Shown piece after piece: positions 47,070 to 56,154 of a stretch of 64,000 nt of DNA; the first letter of the stretch is position 1, and each line of letters starts with the position of its first letter. Source of the DNA: Pseudoclavibacter soli DSM 23366 (GTDB taxonomy: Bacteria; Actinomycetota; Actinomycetes; Actinomycetales; Microbacteriaceae); NCBI RefSeq assembly GCF_000423505.1, contig NZ_AUIC01000003.1:124001-188000 (forward strand). The letters run 5' to 3'. Both the position numbers and the translations under genes were made by a program. The notes under the pieces are model-generated. The model had not been told where the DNA came from. It worked only from the letters and a program-made list of their open reading frames with translations, and made no database searches.

Positions 47070-47220
47070 GAGTCGACCTTCCCCAGTCACGGAGTCGGCA
47101 CCGTGACGCACTCAGTTTAGCGGTCTGCAGACTTCTCCGACAAACGTCGGGCAGCCTTCTCGGCGCGCCGCGCCAGCCGTGGGCGGGCAAGTGGTAGGGC
47201 GATGCTTGCGTGTGGTGGTG

Positions 47221-47350
47221 TGCATTGCTGCCCAGTGATCGGCGGTGACAGGTGTGGGAGTGTGGTCGGTGGTGCTTGTTTCGGCGGTTGGAGGGGGCTG
47301 CTGGGCGGGTGTTGACGGGTGCACGGGTTGATCGGTGGGCAGTTCGGTAC
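47221..47350. repeat. IR element 6 of the TGCCCAGTGATCG family
   Basis: Left arm TGCATTGCTGCCCAGTGATC at 47221 and inverted right arm 47329-47350 (GATCGGTGGGCAGTTCGGTA). It ends 3 nt before the stop codon of the DUF559-type gene, i.e. directly at its 3' end, and fills the gap to pilB. Confidence 0.83.
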
Positions 47351-47353
47351 AGG

Positions 47354-48205
47354 TCACAGGGTCGTGCGCCAGCGATGCCGCTGCCCGATCGCCTGGTGGA
47401 TGACGCGCATGACGAAGTCGCGCTCGTTGAGCACCTGACGTCCAGTGAACTGCAGCAGCGGCAGCGCTTGCAGCGCGGCGACGTTGGCCCGCCGCAGATC
47501 TTCGGCCCACTGCTGTGCATCGTTGTGATATTTCTCGCCATGCACCTCGGTGTAGAGCCAGCCCTCGATGCGCAGGTCAACATGACCGAGCCCTGGCACC
47601 CACACTTGAGTCTCGACCCCGAGCCGATCACGCTGGCACGCATACCGAAGAATGGTCTCGACAATTGACTGCGACTTCGGATCGATGAGGGCGAGGATGG
47701 CGCGGATTGGGGCATCCCTGCGGCCGTCGAAATAGGCAAAGAGATCGTCGAGCTGCACGTGCCCCAGCACCACCGCCGATTCAGCCACGATGAGCGCGTC
47801 GAGTTCGGGCAGGCAGCGCAGCGCGTGCACGACGATGGCCATGGTGGGTGCGGCCCAGGGGTGGGCGGCCGAGCCAGCGAACCCGTTGAGGCGGTGCGTC
47901 GGCACGGGCGCGAGAGTGTGGCGGTGGCAGGCCAGGTGCACCGGGGCGACCGCGGGCCGCACCCAGAGGCCGGCGCGACGGGCACCGCTCAGGCAGGTGA
48001 GCAGGGCGCCGTGGTCGGCGGCGAGCCTGACGTCGCGATCGCAACCGGGCAGTGCGTAGATGCCGCGGGCGGGTTGCACGATGGCGCCCTGCTCGCAGGC
48101 GCGCTGCAGGGCTCTGCGGGTGACGCCGTGGCTGAGCAGGTGTTCGCGGCGGGCGGCGCCGCCGGCTGCGTCGACGATGTGAATGATGACTTCTGTTGGA
48201 TGCAT
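47354..48205 (-). CDS. AbiEi-HTH/DUF559-type endonuclease-like protein
   Basis: A 283-residue protein: an N-terminal winged-helix-like part (GGAARREHLLSHGVTRRALQRACEQGAIVQPARGIYALP) as in AbiEi-type proteins, then a C-terminal Vsr/DUF559-type PD-(D/E)XK domain (VETQVWVPGLGHVDLRIEGWLYTEVHGEKYHND, with Asp, Glu and Lys-like residues). Such proteins are common in Actinobacteria, usually of unknown role. ATG at 48205 is chosen; the open frame extends 121 codons upstream but only through the repeat array. It is enclosed by IR element 6 at its 3' end and array A at its 5' end. Confidence 0.75.
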   Translation of the reverse strand: MHPTEVIIHIVDAAGGAARREHLLSHGVTRRALQRACEQGAIVQPARGIYALPGCDRDVRLAADHGALLTCLSGARRAGLWVRPAVAPVHLACHRHTLAPVPTHRLNGFAGSAAHPWAAPTMAIVVHALRCLPELDALIVAESAVVLGHVQLDDLFAYFDGRRDAPIRAILALIDPKSQSIVETILRYACQRDRLGVETQVWVPGLGHVDLRIEGWLYTEVHGEKYHNDAQQWAEDLRRANVAALQALPLLQFTGRQVLNERDFVMRVIHQAIGQRHRWRTTL

Positions 48206-48313
48206 GCCTTTCAGTGCAGCGGGGCTGCGGGGTGCCCGCACCCGGATTCGCGCGGTTGTGGAGAGATTGGTGCCTGGTACGTGGCTGTGCAGAACCGGTG
48301 CGCGGGGTGGGGT

Positions 48314-48685
48314 GGGGCTTCCTGCCCAGCGGAGCGGTGGTTGCGTCTGTATAGCTGACGCGTGGTGTAGGTGCCCCCGTGCCTTCCTGCCCTGTGACCG
48401 CTGGCAGGTGCCGGGCGGGGCTGTACCTTCCTGCCCAGTGATCGCTAATAGCTGCAGGCTTGCTGTACCTTCCTGCCCAGTGACCGCTGGCAGACGCACC
48501 GCTGCTGACTGAGCAACCCGCACAAACGCGCGCCACAGAGCCCCACTCCCCCAGCACAACCGAGCCACATCACCTGGTCACTGGGCAGGAAGGCACAGCA
48601 CCACCAAGAAACGCGAGTGTTGGCTGGGCACGAAGGTACAGCTCCACCAGAACACATGCACGATCACGGGGCAAGACAGTACGGA
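48314..48685. repeat. Head-to-head repeat array A
   Basis: Four forward half-sites (starting 48314, 48379, 48423, 48465; core CTTCCTGCCCAGTGA) are followed by an about 90-bp centre and three inverted half-sites (48576, 48619, 48662) spaced 43 bp. The centre (CTGCTGAC ... ACAAACGCG ... CCCCCAGCACAACC) and the unusual 65-bp first step (containing TCTGTATAGCTGACGCG) are shared with array B at 50574. No gene is seen in 48206-48800. Confidence 0.87.
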
Positions 48686-48800
48686 ACGCCTGACCGCTAA
48701 GGGCGAGACGTTAAGTTCGAGTCAGGTTCACGGACGCGCCCTTTCGCAGGATCGAGAGGCTTCGACGTCAAGTGATGCACCCCGCGCTGCGAACAGTGCG

Positions 48801-49180
48801 TCAAGAGCGATGCATCCCGGAGGATGCGACCGCACTACTGCGAGGAATACCCGACAACTGTTTCAAATGGCCTTCGACGCGTTCGGCAAATCGTGGACAC
48901 CCTGCCGCACGCAGCCTTTCCGCAAGCTTGGGCGAGTCATTCCGCTCGAGCCAGCATCTCAGCTGTCCCGCATTTGGTCCACCAGCTGCACGATCACCCT
49001 GCCGTTGGCTTCATTGAACTGGCGGCGCTTCTCATAGCTGACTTCACTCATCACATCTTCCGTTGAGTAGATAGTGAACATGGTTCCACCTGTTTCCTGC
49101 CGCAGATGGAAGAGCCAATCTCTCAACGTCTTTGAATAGAAAATGTTCGCATCAACGAACACGCGCGCTACTGCACCCAC
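48801..49180 (-). pseudogene. PIN-domain toxin gene with an internal deletion
   Basis: Codons from the GTG at 49180 encode the N-terminus of a PIN ribonuclease (VFVDANIFYSKTLRDWLF, with the first catalytic Asp) and stop at 48959 after 73 residues. In another frame, 48956-48801 encodes WLERNDSPKLAERLRAAGCPRFAERVEGHL, which resembles the C-terminal end of actinobacterial PIN toxins. The middle, with the remaining catalytic acids, is missing. So the toxin should be inactive. Its antitoxin gene upstream looks intact. Confidence 0.68.
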
Positions 49181-49183
49181 CGG

Positions 49184-49630
49184 TCACTCTTCGCCGAGCT
49201 CATCGCTCGCAGCAAGCAACTTGGCCAGCGTTTCACGCCTCTTGAGCTCGATGCCACGCTTGAAGGCAAAGACATCACGCGGAGAAAGCCGCGTGTGTGT
49301 TCCGACTCGGTGACTGCGGATTTCCCCGGCGCGAATGTGCTTCATCAGTGTTGGCCGAGATATTCCAATCAAATCTGCGGCCACTGATGTAGTCAACTCG
49401 TCTGGCATAGAGGTGATTACAATCCCAGCGCCGGAGGCCATGTGGTCGACCACTTTCATGAGAACGCCAGTCAGCTCAGCCGGTAGAGCGAATTCATCGC
49501 CAGCGACTCGAATACTAAGAGTTAGAGTCAAATCTCGCACGTGATCGATGACACCGCTAGCTTCTGACCGTAACTGATCATTAACGAAGATTGAGCTTTT
49601 ATCTTGAGCTTCCAGAACTACAGTTTCCAT
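49184..49630 (-). CDS. excisionase-type HTH antitoxin of the PIN module
   Basis: A 148-residue protein with an excisionase/MerR-like helix-turn-helix in its C-terminal half (LTTSVAADLIGISRPTLMKHIRAGEIRSHRVGTHTRLSPRDVFAFKR). Proteins of this kind are usually coded just before PIN toxins in Actinobacteria; here the PIN start is 3 nt downstream. ATG at 49630 is chosen (GGAGA 5 nt upstream) over a GTG 10 codons earlier. It may persist as an orphan antitoxin. Confidence 0.75.
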   Translation of the reverse strand: METVVLEAQDKSSIFVNDQLRSEASGVIDHVRDLTLTLSIRVAGDEFALPAELTGVLMKVVDHMASGAGIVITSMPDELTTSVAADLIGISRPTLMKHIRAGEIRSHRVGTHTRLSPRDVFAFKRGIELKRRETLAKLLAASDELGEE

Positions 49631-49868
49631 AATGCTCTCCACTTTCGAAGTCGAAACCACGTCGCCTTACACATATAAGTGTAACTGCACGCTGCGAACA
49701 GTTGGTCAAGAGATGCACAGGCCACAAGACTGTGACCCTTCAGAAACTCGGTTTCGCATGTCAGACTGATCGACTGCCGGCCGATGCCAGCACTCACCTG
49801 AAACCTGTGCAGTGCCCGGAAGTCCTTCCGCCTCAGCATTCACCGAGAGACATGAGACAGCCAGTCGG

Positions 49869-50108
49869 CTAAGGAAGTAAGTCGAGAAGATGTGGACGAG
49901 CTTTCATCGCATGAATAACCAGCTCGTTTCCGTTGTCGAATGTCAGAACGACGGTTTCTAGGAGCCGACTCTGCGTATCAAATCCGAGCCGGAGCTGCCG
50001 AGAGGGATTGTCTTCTTCAAGTTCTTCGATCCACAAAGGAGAGGCAGAAGCTTGACGAATATCATCGTCGGCAATGCCATGTTTTCGCGCAGACGGGTGA
50101 ATCTTCAC
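49869..50108 (-). CDS. small toxin-like protein paired with an RHH antitoxin
   Basis: A 79-residue protein (KIHPSARKHGIADDDIRQA at the start, LVIHAMKARPHLLDLLP at the end) of a small actinobacterial family found next to ribbon-helix-helix proteins; the shape suggests a RelE/BrnT-like fold, which I infer rather than see. GTG start at 50108 overlaps the antitoxin stop as GTGA. The 49631-49868 gap on its downstream side shows no gene. Confidence 0.72.
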   Translation of the reverse strand: MKIHPSARKHGIADDDIRQASASPLWIEELEEDNPSRQLRLGFDTQSRLLETVVLTFDNGNELVIHAMKARPHLLDLLP

Positions 50109-50368
50109 GCAGCAAATCGGGCCAGAGCCTTGCGGATAATCTCTGACCGACTCGTTCCCTCACGTGCCGCCAGTTCATCTACGCTGGCAAGTTCTTCCTC
50201 TGTCAGTCGGAGCGCGATGACCTGAGATGGCTGTGCACCTCGCCCCGGTCTCCCACGGCCGCGCTTTTTCAGCGCGTCGACATCAAAACCAGCTTCGGCC
50301 TCCGCTGCCCACGCTTCAATCTGTTCCTCAGTTACCGGAACACCGTTGATCCTCTGGTCGCTCTCCAT
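50105..50368 (-). CDS. ribbon-helix-helix (CopG/MetJ-type) antitoxin
   Basis: An 87-residue protein with a C-terminal RHH motif (VIALRLTEEELASVDELAAREGTSRSEIIRKALARF) and a charged N-terminal toxin-binding part (VTEEQIEAWAAEAEAGFD). The ATG at 50368 is chosen over an upstream start because promoter boxes lie at 50378-50406, inside the longer reading. Expected to bind its own promoter. Confidence 0.82.
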   Translation of the reverse strand: MESDQRINGVPVTEEQIEAWAAEAEAGFDVDALKKRGRGRPGRGAQPSQVIALRLTEEELASVDELAAREGTSRSEIIRKALARFAA

Positions 50369-50377
50369 GCCTAAATC

Positions 50378-50406
50378 GTATAACGAAACTCTGTTCAGCG
50401 CAGCAA
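50378..50406 (-). promoter_or_regulatory. Promoter of the RHH toxin-antitoxin operon
   Basis: Minus strand TTGCTG, 17-nt spacer, TTATAC; the -10 box ends 9 nt before the ATG at 50368, so the transcript has almost no leader. Confidence 0.55.
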
Positions 50407-50573
50407 ATGCGGCTTTGGCCACCCGTCAACGGAAACGGTACGTGGCAGCTACTCATGGCAGCACGGCAGCCGCAATATACCGGAATACCTTCCGGTGTTG
50501 TTTGCGCGGCTGTTCGGGCTGCGCGCCGTGGTGCGGGGTGCCTTGAGCGCGGGTAACAGGTGTGCCCAGGGCC

Positions 50574-51160
50574 GTGCCTTCCTGGCCTGCGAACACGTTA
50601 GGTGCGGGCAGACGCTGTACCTTCCTGCCCAGTGACCACTGCAGGTGCCAGGCGGAGCTGTACCTTCCTGCCCAGTGACCACTGCAGGTGCCAGGCGGAG
50701 CTGTACCTTCCTGCCCAGTGGCACGGTGGTTGTGTCTGTATAGCTGACGCGCGGTGTACGTGGCCCCGTACCTTCCTGCCCAGTGACCACTGCAGGTGCC
50801 AGGCGGAGCTGTACCTTCCTGCCCAGTGACCACTGCAGGTGCCAGGCGGAGCTGTACCTTCCTGCCCAGCGATCGCTGGCGACGCACTGCTGCTGGCTGT
50901 GCAACCCCTACAAACGCGGGCCTCAGGGCTAAACTCCCCCAGCACAACCAGGTCCACATCACCTGATCACTGGGCAGGACGGTACGGCACCACCAAGAAA
51001 CGTAAGCGATCACTGGGCAGGACGGTGCAGCGCCACCAAGAAGCGTGAGCGATCACTGGGCAGAACGGCACAGCACCACCAGAACACATGCACGATCGCA
51101 GGGCAGGAAGGTACAGCACCATTAAGAAACGTGAGTGCTGGCTGCGCACTATGGCACCGC
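50574..51160. repeat. Head-to-head repeat array B, 43-bp units
   Basis: Seven forward half-sites (GTACCTTCCTGCCCAGTGA or variants) start at 50574, 50617, 50660, 50703, 50768, 50811 and 50854: every step is 43 bp except one of 65 bp. An about 90-bp centre follows, then five inverted half-sites at about 50965, 51008, 51051, 51094 and 51137, again 43 bp apart. The filler is CCACTGCAGGTGCCAGGC on the left and CACCACCAAGAAACG on the right. The outermost copies on each side are degenerate. It ends 46 nt past the rlmN stop and is homologous to array A. Confidence 0.9.
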
Positions 51161-51206
51161 GCCGCAAAACGTGCAGCCTAGTTGGGCAAAGCCCCGAGCG
51201 AACGCC

Positions 51207-52403
51207 CTACTCCGCGGCGGCCAGCTGCCCGCAGGCCCCGTCGATCTCTTTGCCGCGGGTGTCACGCAGTGTGGCAGCGACCCCGGCCGCCTCGAGCCGA
51301 CGAATGAACTCGCGGGTGACCTCGGGGTCAGAGCTGGTCCAGACTGACCCGGGCGTCGGATTCAGCGGAATCGGGTTGACATGCGCCCACCCATGCCCGC
51401 GCTCGTTGATCTTCTGGGCCAGCAGGTCGGCACGCCAACCATGGTCGTTCATGTTCTTGATCAGGGCGTACTCGATCGACACGCGCCGCCCAGTCACCTC
51501 GTAATAGTGGTACGCGGCATCGAGCGCCTCATCAACCTTCCAGCGACTGTTCACCGGAATCAGCTCGTCGCGCAGCTCATCGTCAGGCGCGTGCAGAGAC
51601 AGCGCGAAGGTGACGGGAACATCCTCATCGGCGAGCTTGCGAATGGCCGGCGCCAAGCCGACCGATGACACTGTGACGTGCCGGGCCGACATGCCCAGGC
51701 CTTCAGGCGCCGGGTCGACCATGCGGTGCACGGCCTGCATCACGCGCTTGTAGTTGGCCAGCGGCTCGCCCATGCCCATGAACACGATGTTGGTGACGCG
51801 CTCGCCCGGGCGCTTGGCCCCGGCCAACTCGCCAGCGGCGATGACCTGGTTGGCGCGCACCACCTGCTCGACAATCTCAGCCGCCGAGAGGTTGCGGGTG
51901 AGCCCCGCCTGACCGGTGGCGCAGAATGGGCAGTTCATGCCGCAGCCAGCTTCGCTCGACACACACAGCGTGATGCGATTCGGATACCGCATCAACACCG
52001 ACTCGACCAGCGCCCCATCGTAGAGCCGCCACAAGAACTTGATGGTGTCGCCTTTGTCGGTGACCAGCCTGCGCGCCTCGGTCAGCAGCGGCGGCAGCAC
52101 CTGCGCGACCAGCTCTTCGCGGCCGGCCTTGGGCAGGTCGGTCATCTGCGCGGGGTCGGTGACTCCGTGCTCGAAGTAGTGCACCGACAGCTGCTTGGCT
52201 CGAAACGCGGGCTGCCCCAGCTCGGCCAGCCAGGCTTTGCGACCCGCAAGATCGAGGTCGGCCAGGTGCTTGGCCGGCTGCTTGCGTCGGCCCTCGCCGA
52301 ACTGCAGCAGCGGTCGGCCGTCAGGATGCCGGGCCTGCGTCCAGCCTTCGGCTCGCGGTCGCACCTGCACGGGTGGGGTTCCGTTTCGAGGGATCTGCGA
52401 CAT
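51207..52403 (-). CDS. rlmN: 23S rRNA A2503-C2 / tRNA A37 methyltransferase RlmN
   Basis: Radical SAM enzyme of 398 residues. The cluster motif [20 protein letters not shown] supplies the CxxxCxxC cysteines, GMGEPLANY is the SAM-binding loop, and the methyl-carrying cysteine lies in the C-terminal GACGQL. An N-terminal extension of about 40 residues is variable. It ends directly before repeat array B and starts 5 nt from the end of nusB. Confidence 0.97.
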   Translation of the reverse strand: MSQIPRNGTPPVQVRPRAEGWTQARHPDGRPLLQFGEGRRKQPAKHLADLDLAGRKAWLAELGQPAFRAKQLSVHYFEHGVTDPAQMTDLPKAGREELVAQVLPPLLTEARRLVTDKGDTIKFLWRLYDGALVESVLMRYPNRITLCVSSEAGCGMNCPFCATGQAGLTRNLSAAEIVEQVVRANQVIAAGELAGAKRPGERVTNIVFMGMGEPLANYKRVMQAVHRMVDPAPEGLGMSARHVTVSSVGLAPAIRKLADEDVPVTFALSLHAPDDELRDELIPVNSRWKVDEALDAAYHYYEVTGRRVSIEYALIKNMNDHGWRADLLAQKINERGHGWAHVNPIPLNPTPGSVWTSSDPEVTREFIRRLEAAGVAATLRDTRGKEIDGACGQLAAAE

Positions 52404-52408
52404 GACTG

Positions 52409-52936
52409 TCAGGCTCCCGCGGCGACACCGTTGAGCACGCCGTTGATGAAGCGCGACGAGTCGGCGGTGCTCAGCTCGGCGGCGAGTTTTCCGGCCTCGG
52501 AGATCGCCACCGGGGCGGGCACCTCGTCGTTGTAGAGCAGTTCCCAGGCGCCGACCCGCAGAATCGCGACGTCGACGCGCGGCATGCGCTCTATGGTCCA
52601 GCCGTTGGCGAAGCTCGAGATGAGCTCGTCGATGGTCTGCAGGTGCTCGTCGACGCCCACGGCGATGGTGCGGGCGTACTGGTAGCTGTCGAGGGCATCC
52701 AGCTGTTCGCGGGCGCGCACGCGCCGCACCGACTCGCTCTCGTTGGCGGGGCGATGCTGCTCGAGGTTGCCGCGGGCGTTGGTCAGCCAGGTTTCGACGG
52801 CCTCGGGGATGCCCTTGCCTCGCAGATCGGCAGAGTAGAGCACCTCGACGGCGCGCTGACGGGCGAGCGTGCGCCCGCTGAACGGGCGGCTCAGGTCGTC
52901 TTTGGGGGACGACGACGTGGGCTCGACGATGGCCAT
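52409..52936 (-). CDS. nusB: transcription antitermination factor NusB
   Basis: A 175-residue all-helical RNA-binding protein acting with NusE in rRNA antitermination. Family landmarks: [35 protein letters not shown] and [11 protein letters not shown]-type [14 protein letters not shown], then FINGVLNG. The ATG overlaps the efp stop by 1 nt (TGATG). A longer frame upstream is not used. Confidence 0.96.
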   Translation of the reverse strand: MAIVEPTSSSPKDDLSRPFSGRTLARQRAVEVLYSADLRGKGIPEAVETWLTNARGNLEQHRPANESESVRRVRAREQLDALDSYQYARTIAVGVDEHLQTIDELISSFANGWTIERMPRVDVAILRVGAWELLYNDEVPAPVAISEAGKLAAELSTADSSRFINGVLNGVAAGA

Positions 52937-53499
52937 CAGTCGGTCACGCGGCCCAGGTACTCGCTGGTGCGGGTGTCGACCTTGACCTTGGTGCCGGTCT
53001 CGAGGAACAGGGGCACCTGAATCTCGTAGCCGGTCTCGAGGGTCGCGGGCTTGGTGCCGGCGCTCGAGCGGTCGCCCTGCAGGCCGGGCTCGGTGTAGGT
53101 CACCTCGAGCACCACAGATGCGGGCAGCTCGACGTAGAGGGCCTCGCCCTCGTGGAAGGCCACGGTGGCGTCTTGGTTCTCGAGCAGGAAGTTGGCTGCG
53201 TCGCCCACAACGGCGGCAGGCAGCGTGATCAGCTCGTAGTCGGAGCTGTCCATGAACACGAAGTCGTCGCCGTCTTTGTACGAGTACTGCATGTCGCGCT
53301 TGTCGACGGTGGCGGTCTCGACCTTGGTGCCCGCGTTGAAGGTGCGGTCGACGACCTTGCCAGTGAGCACGTTCTTCAGCTTGGTGCGCACGAACGCCCC
53401 GCCCTTGCCCGGCTTCACGTGCTGGAACTCGATGACGGTCCAGAGGTTGCCGTCGATTTTCAGCACAAGGCCGTTCTTCAGGTCGTTGGTCGTTGCCAC
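52936..53499 (-). CDS. efp: elongation factor P
   Basis: 187 residues, the normal length. It relieves ribosome stalling at polyproline, relevant here because PilT, the membrane coiled-coil protein and others are proline-rich. KOW domain with the tip loop KPGKGGAFV, then two OB domains ending in the signature around [32 protein letters not shown] at 53499 is chosen to match the family N-terminus ([16 protein letters not shown]). Confidence 0.97.
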   Translation of the reverse strand: MATTNDLKNGLVLKIDGNLWTVIEFQHVKPGKGGAFVRTKLKNVLTGKVVDRTFNAGTKVETATVDKRDMQYSYKDGDDFVFMDSSDYELITLPAAVVGDAANFLLENQDATVAFHEGEALYVELPASVVLEVTYTEPGLQGDRSSAGTKPATLETGYEIQVPLFLETGTKVKVDTRTSEYLGRVTD

Positions 53500-53853
53500 A
53501 ATGTTCCCATTCGTCGATTGCGTTCGGAAGTTTCTGCCCGCAGATTTCGGGCACCTCACCTATTTTACGCCTTTTGCGATGGATGCGCTGTAGGTGCTTC
53601 GTCGTGCCCCTGGAGCGACGGTCGACGCATGTGGGCATCACAACGAGTATTCACAACGTTAGCGGGCACGAAAGTTCCAGCGCGTTCTGGCCACTCATGG
53701 TCTGGTCCAGTCGATGCAAGCGGTCGGCACCGACAACCGTCGACGTCGACAACGAGCACGCTCAGAAGTCGACCTCACTCGAATACGAGACAACCCATCG
53801 ACCAACTGCAAACAGCATAAGGAAAACAGGCAACCAAAGCTGAAACAGACCCT

Positions 53854-53903
53854 CGTGTCGAAATCGGGCGTGAAAATCGACACGTTCGCAGGATGTGTCG
53901 ATT
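53854..53903. promoter_or_regulatory. Three alternating arms able to form mutually exclusive hairpins (aroQ-efp gap)
   Basis: CGTGTCGA (53854-53861), TCGACACG (53877-53884) and GTGTCGAT (53895-53902). The middle arm can pair with either neighbour (9-bp stem AATCGACAC/GTGTCGATT on one side). This is the only structure I see in the 527-nt gap 53500-54026, which also has an AT-rich part near 53815-53880; no gene is supported there. Confidence 0.5.
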
Positions 53904-54026
53904 GCGTGTACATGTTCGAAAGCCGTCCGCGGCCACGCGAAAGCCGGCACCCGAGGCGCAAAGTCGGCAGCGCATCCGCGCGCCCTGCAGACATCACGCC
54001 GCACGGGGCGGCATCGCGCAGCCGCC

Positions 54027-54545
54027 TCAGCCCCGCTGCCCCCGAATGCGCGCGATCGCCTCGATCGCCAGCACATAAGAGTCGAGCCCGAAGCCTGCGA
54101 TAGTGCCCGTGGCCACGGCCGAGATCACGCTACGGTGGCGAAACGACTCGCGCGCAGCCGGGTTCGAGATGTGCACCTCGACCAGTGGCACGCCGGCCTC
54201 GGGCAGCTGCACCGCGGCGTCGGCCAGCCCGTATGAGTAGTGCGTGAACGCCGCCGGGTTGAGCACCACCGGGCGGCGGTCGGCGATCGCTTCGTAGATC
54301 CAGCTGATCAGCTCGGCCTCGTCGTCGGTTTGGCGCACCTCGGCGGTCAGCCCGCGGTCGGATGCTACACTCGCCACGATCTCGGCCAGCTCGGCCATCG
54401 TCGTGGTGCCGTAGACCTCCGGGGTGCGTGCCCCGAGCGCGCCCAGGTTGGGCCCGTTGAGCACCAGAACCTGCGATGACAGTGGCGCGTCGGGGTGCGC
54501 GGCAGAACGTTGCAGCTGCTCGACGGAGGGGGAGTGCTCGCTCAT
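54027..54545 (-). CDS. aroQ: type II 3-dehydroquinate dehydratase
   Basis: Third step of the shikimate pathway. The 172-residue enzyme has the dodecameric type II signature: VLVLNGPNLGALGARTPEVYG with the catalytic Tyr, NPAAFTHYSYGLADA and VEVHISNPAARESFRHRS with the catalytic His. An N-terminal tail of about 25 residues is extra. Overlaps aroB by 4 nt. Confidence 0.97.
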   Translation of the reverse strand: MSEHSPSVEQLQRSAAHPDAPLSSQVLVLNGPNLGALGARTPEVYGTTTMAELAEIVASVASDRGLTAEVRQTDDEAELISWIYEAIADRRPVVLNPAAFTHYSYGLADAAVQLPEAGVPLVEVHISNPAARESFRHRSVISAVATGTIAGFGLDSYVLAIEAIARIRGQRG

Positions 54546-55651
54546 TCGGCGATCTCCTGGTAGGCAGTGAACAGCAGGTCGGGTTCGGGGCCGGTGAGCA
54601 CCACCGGGCGACCGATGTCGTCGAGCACGATGAAGCGCAGCACCTCGCCGCGGGCCTTCTTGTCGCGGTGCATCACGGCCAGCAGTTGATCCCAGGCACC
54701 GGCCCGGTACGTGGTGGGCAGCCCCAGGCGCTCAAGCACGCTGTAGTGTCGGTTGACCCCGGCCTCGCTCAAATGCCCGGTGAGGTGCCCCAGGTGCGCG
54801 GCGAAGACCATGCCCACCGAAACTGCGGCTCCGTGGCGCCACTGGTAGCGCTCGGCATACTCGATGGCGTGGCCCAAGGTGTGCCCGTAGTTGAGAATCT
54901 CGCGTCGGCCGGCCTCGCGCAGATCGGCCGAAACCACCTCGGCCTTCAGCGTCACCGCCTGGGTCAGCGCGTCGAGAAACGCAGCCGTGCCGGGCGTGGT
55001 CGCCGCCTCGGTGTCGGCCTCGACGATGTCGAGAATGGTGTTGTGCCCGATGAATCCGCATTTGAGCACCTCGGCGTAGCCGGTGAGCAGCTCGTTGCGG
55101 GGCAGGCTGGCCAGCGTCTCGGTGTCGGCGAACACTGCCGCCGGTGTGTGAAACGCCCCAACCAAGTTCTTGCCCTCAGAGGTGTTGATGCCGGTCTTGC
55201 CGCCTACTGCGGCATCGGCCATGCCGAGCACCGAGGTGGGAATCTGAATGACCTGCACCCCGCGCAGCCAGGTGGCTGCCACGAAACCGGCCAAGTCGGT
55301 GACCGCGCCGCCGCCGAGCCCGATGATCACATCTGACCGGGTGAAGTCGGCCTGGCCGAGCACCTGCCAGGCGAAGGCGGCAACCTCGACGCGCTTGGCG
55401 TCTTCGGCATCGGGCACCTCGACCAGCAGCGCCTCGACGCGCCCGCCCAGCTGGTCGTGCAGCTGCTGACGCAGTTGTTCGGCGAGCAGTTGGCAGGTGG
55501 GCTGATGCACGATCAGTGCTTTGCGCACCGCTGGCCCAATGGCGTCGGCCAGCCCGGCCAGCACCCCGTGACCGATATGCACCGGGTAGGGGCGGTCGCC
55601 GCCGACCTGCACGGTGTTGACGGTGTCGACGATGTCGGTGGATGCGCTCAT
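54542..55651 (-). CDS. aroB: 3-dehydroquinate synthase
   Basis: NAD- and zinc-dependent cyclisation of DAHP, 369 residues. GLGGGAVTDLAGFVAATWLRGV (NAD/phosphate site), GGKTGINTSEGKNLVGAFHTP and the metal-binding NYGHTLGHAIE are present. Overlaps aroK and aroQ by 4 nt each. Confidence 0.98.
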   Translation of the reverse strand: MSASTDIVDTVNTVQVGGDRPYPVHIGHGVLAGLADAIGPAVRKALIVHQPTCQLLAEQLRQQLHDQLGGRVEALLVEVPDAEDAKRVEVAAFAWQVLGQADFTRSDVIIGLGGGAVTDLAGFVAATWLRGVQVIQIPTSVLGMADAAVGGKTGINTSEGKNLVGAFHTPAAVFADTETLASLPRNELLTGYAEVLKCGFIGHNTILDIVEADTEAATTPGTAAFLDALTQAVTLKAEVVSADLREAGRREILNYGHTLGHAIEYAERYQWRHGAAVSVGMVFAAHLGHLTGHLSEAGVNRHYSVLERLGLPTTYRAGAWDQLLAVMHRDKKARGEVLRFIVLDDIGRPVVLTGPEPDLLFTAYQEIAE

Positions 55652-56154
55652 GCGAGACTCCTCGGGATTCGTTCGGTCACAGCCGCGACGACTTCGTCGA
55701 TGCTGTGCTCGCTGGTGTCGACGACGGTGTCGGCCAGGCCGGCGTATACGTCGCGACGTTCGTCATAGAGCCGCTGCCACGAGGTGAGCCCCTCGGCCAG
55801 CAGTGGGCGGCCCTCGCCGCCGCGAATGCGCGGCCCCACATGCTCGGCGTCGACGTCGAGCAGCACCACAAAGTGGTCGGCCAGCAGTTGCTGGGTCGAC
55901 TCAGTCAGGGGCGCTCCCCCGCCGAGGGCAACCACGGCGTCGTCGGTGCCGGCGGCCAGCACCTCGGCGACGATCGCAGCCTCTTTGCGGCGAAACTCGG
56001 CTTCGCCGTCATGCAGAAAGATCTCGGGAATTGACCCGTGCCGGGCCACGATCTGCTCGTCGATGTCGGTAAACGGTGCGCCGAGCCGGGCGGCAAGGCG
56101 TCGTCCGATGCTCGACTTGCCCACACCGGGCGGGCCGATCAGCACCGTCACCAT
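55648..56154 (-). CDS. aroK: shikimate kinase
   Basis: 168 residues. P-loop [11 protein letters not shown], shikimate-binding FTDIDEQI and FRRKEA, and the GGGAPL loop. ATG at 56154 gives the usual N-terminus just before the P-loop and overlaps the aroC stop by 7 nt; the longer frame into aroC is rejected. Confidence 0.96.
   Translation of the reverse strand: MVTVLIGPPGVGKSSIGRRLAARLGAPFTDIDEQIVARHGSIPEIFLHDGEAEFRRKEAAIVAEVLAAGTDDAVVALGGGAPLTESTQQLLADHFVVLLDVDAEHVGPRIRGGEGRPLLAEGLTSWQRLYDERRDVYAGLADTVVDTSEHSIDEVVAAVTERIPRSLA

Noticed and set aside
48206-48568. 121-codon upstream extension of the DUF559-type gene
   Set aside because: It only translates array A repeats (repeated TGQEGTA-like text); the ATG at 48205 gives the family N-terminus.
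50574-51160. CRISPR array
   Set aside because: The 43-bp units include the filler as part of the repeat, spacers are not unique, half-sites invert across the centre, and no cas gene is present.
53905-53925. LexA/SOS box near ACATGTTCGAA
   Set aside because: Only one half-site (GTTCGA) matches the actinobacterial consensus; the other half is wrong.
53695-53997. 100-codon minus-strand frame in the aroQ-efp gap
   Set aside because: No ribosome-binding site, no domain, and several overlapping alternatives in other frames; treated as non-coding.
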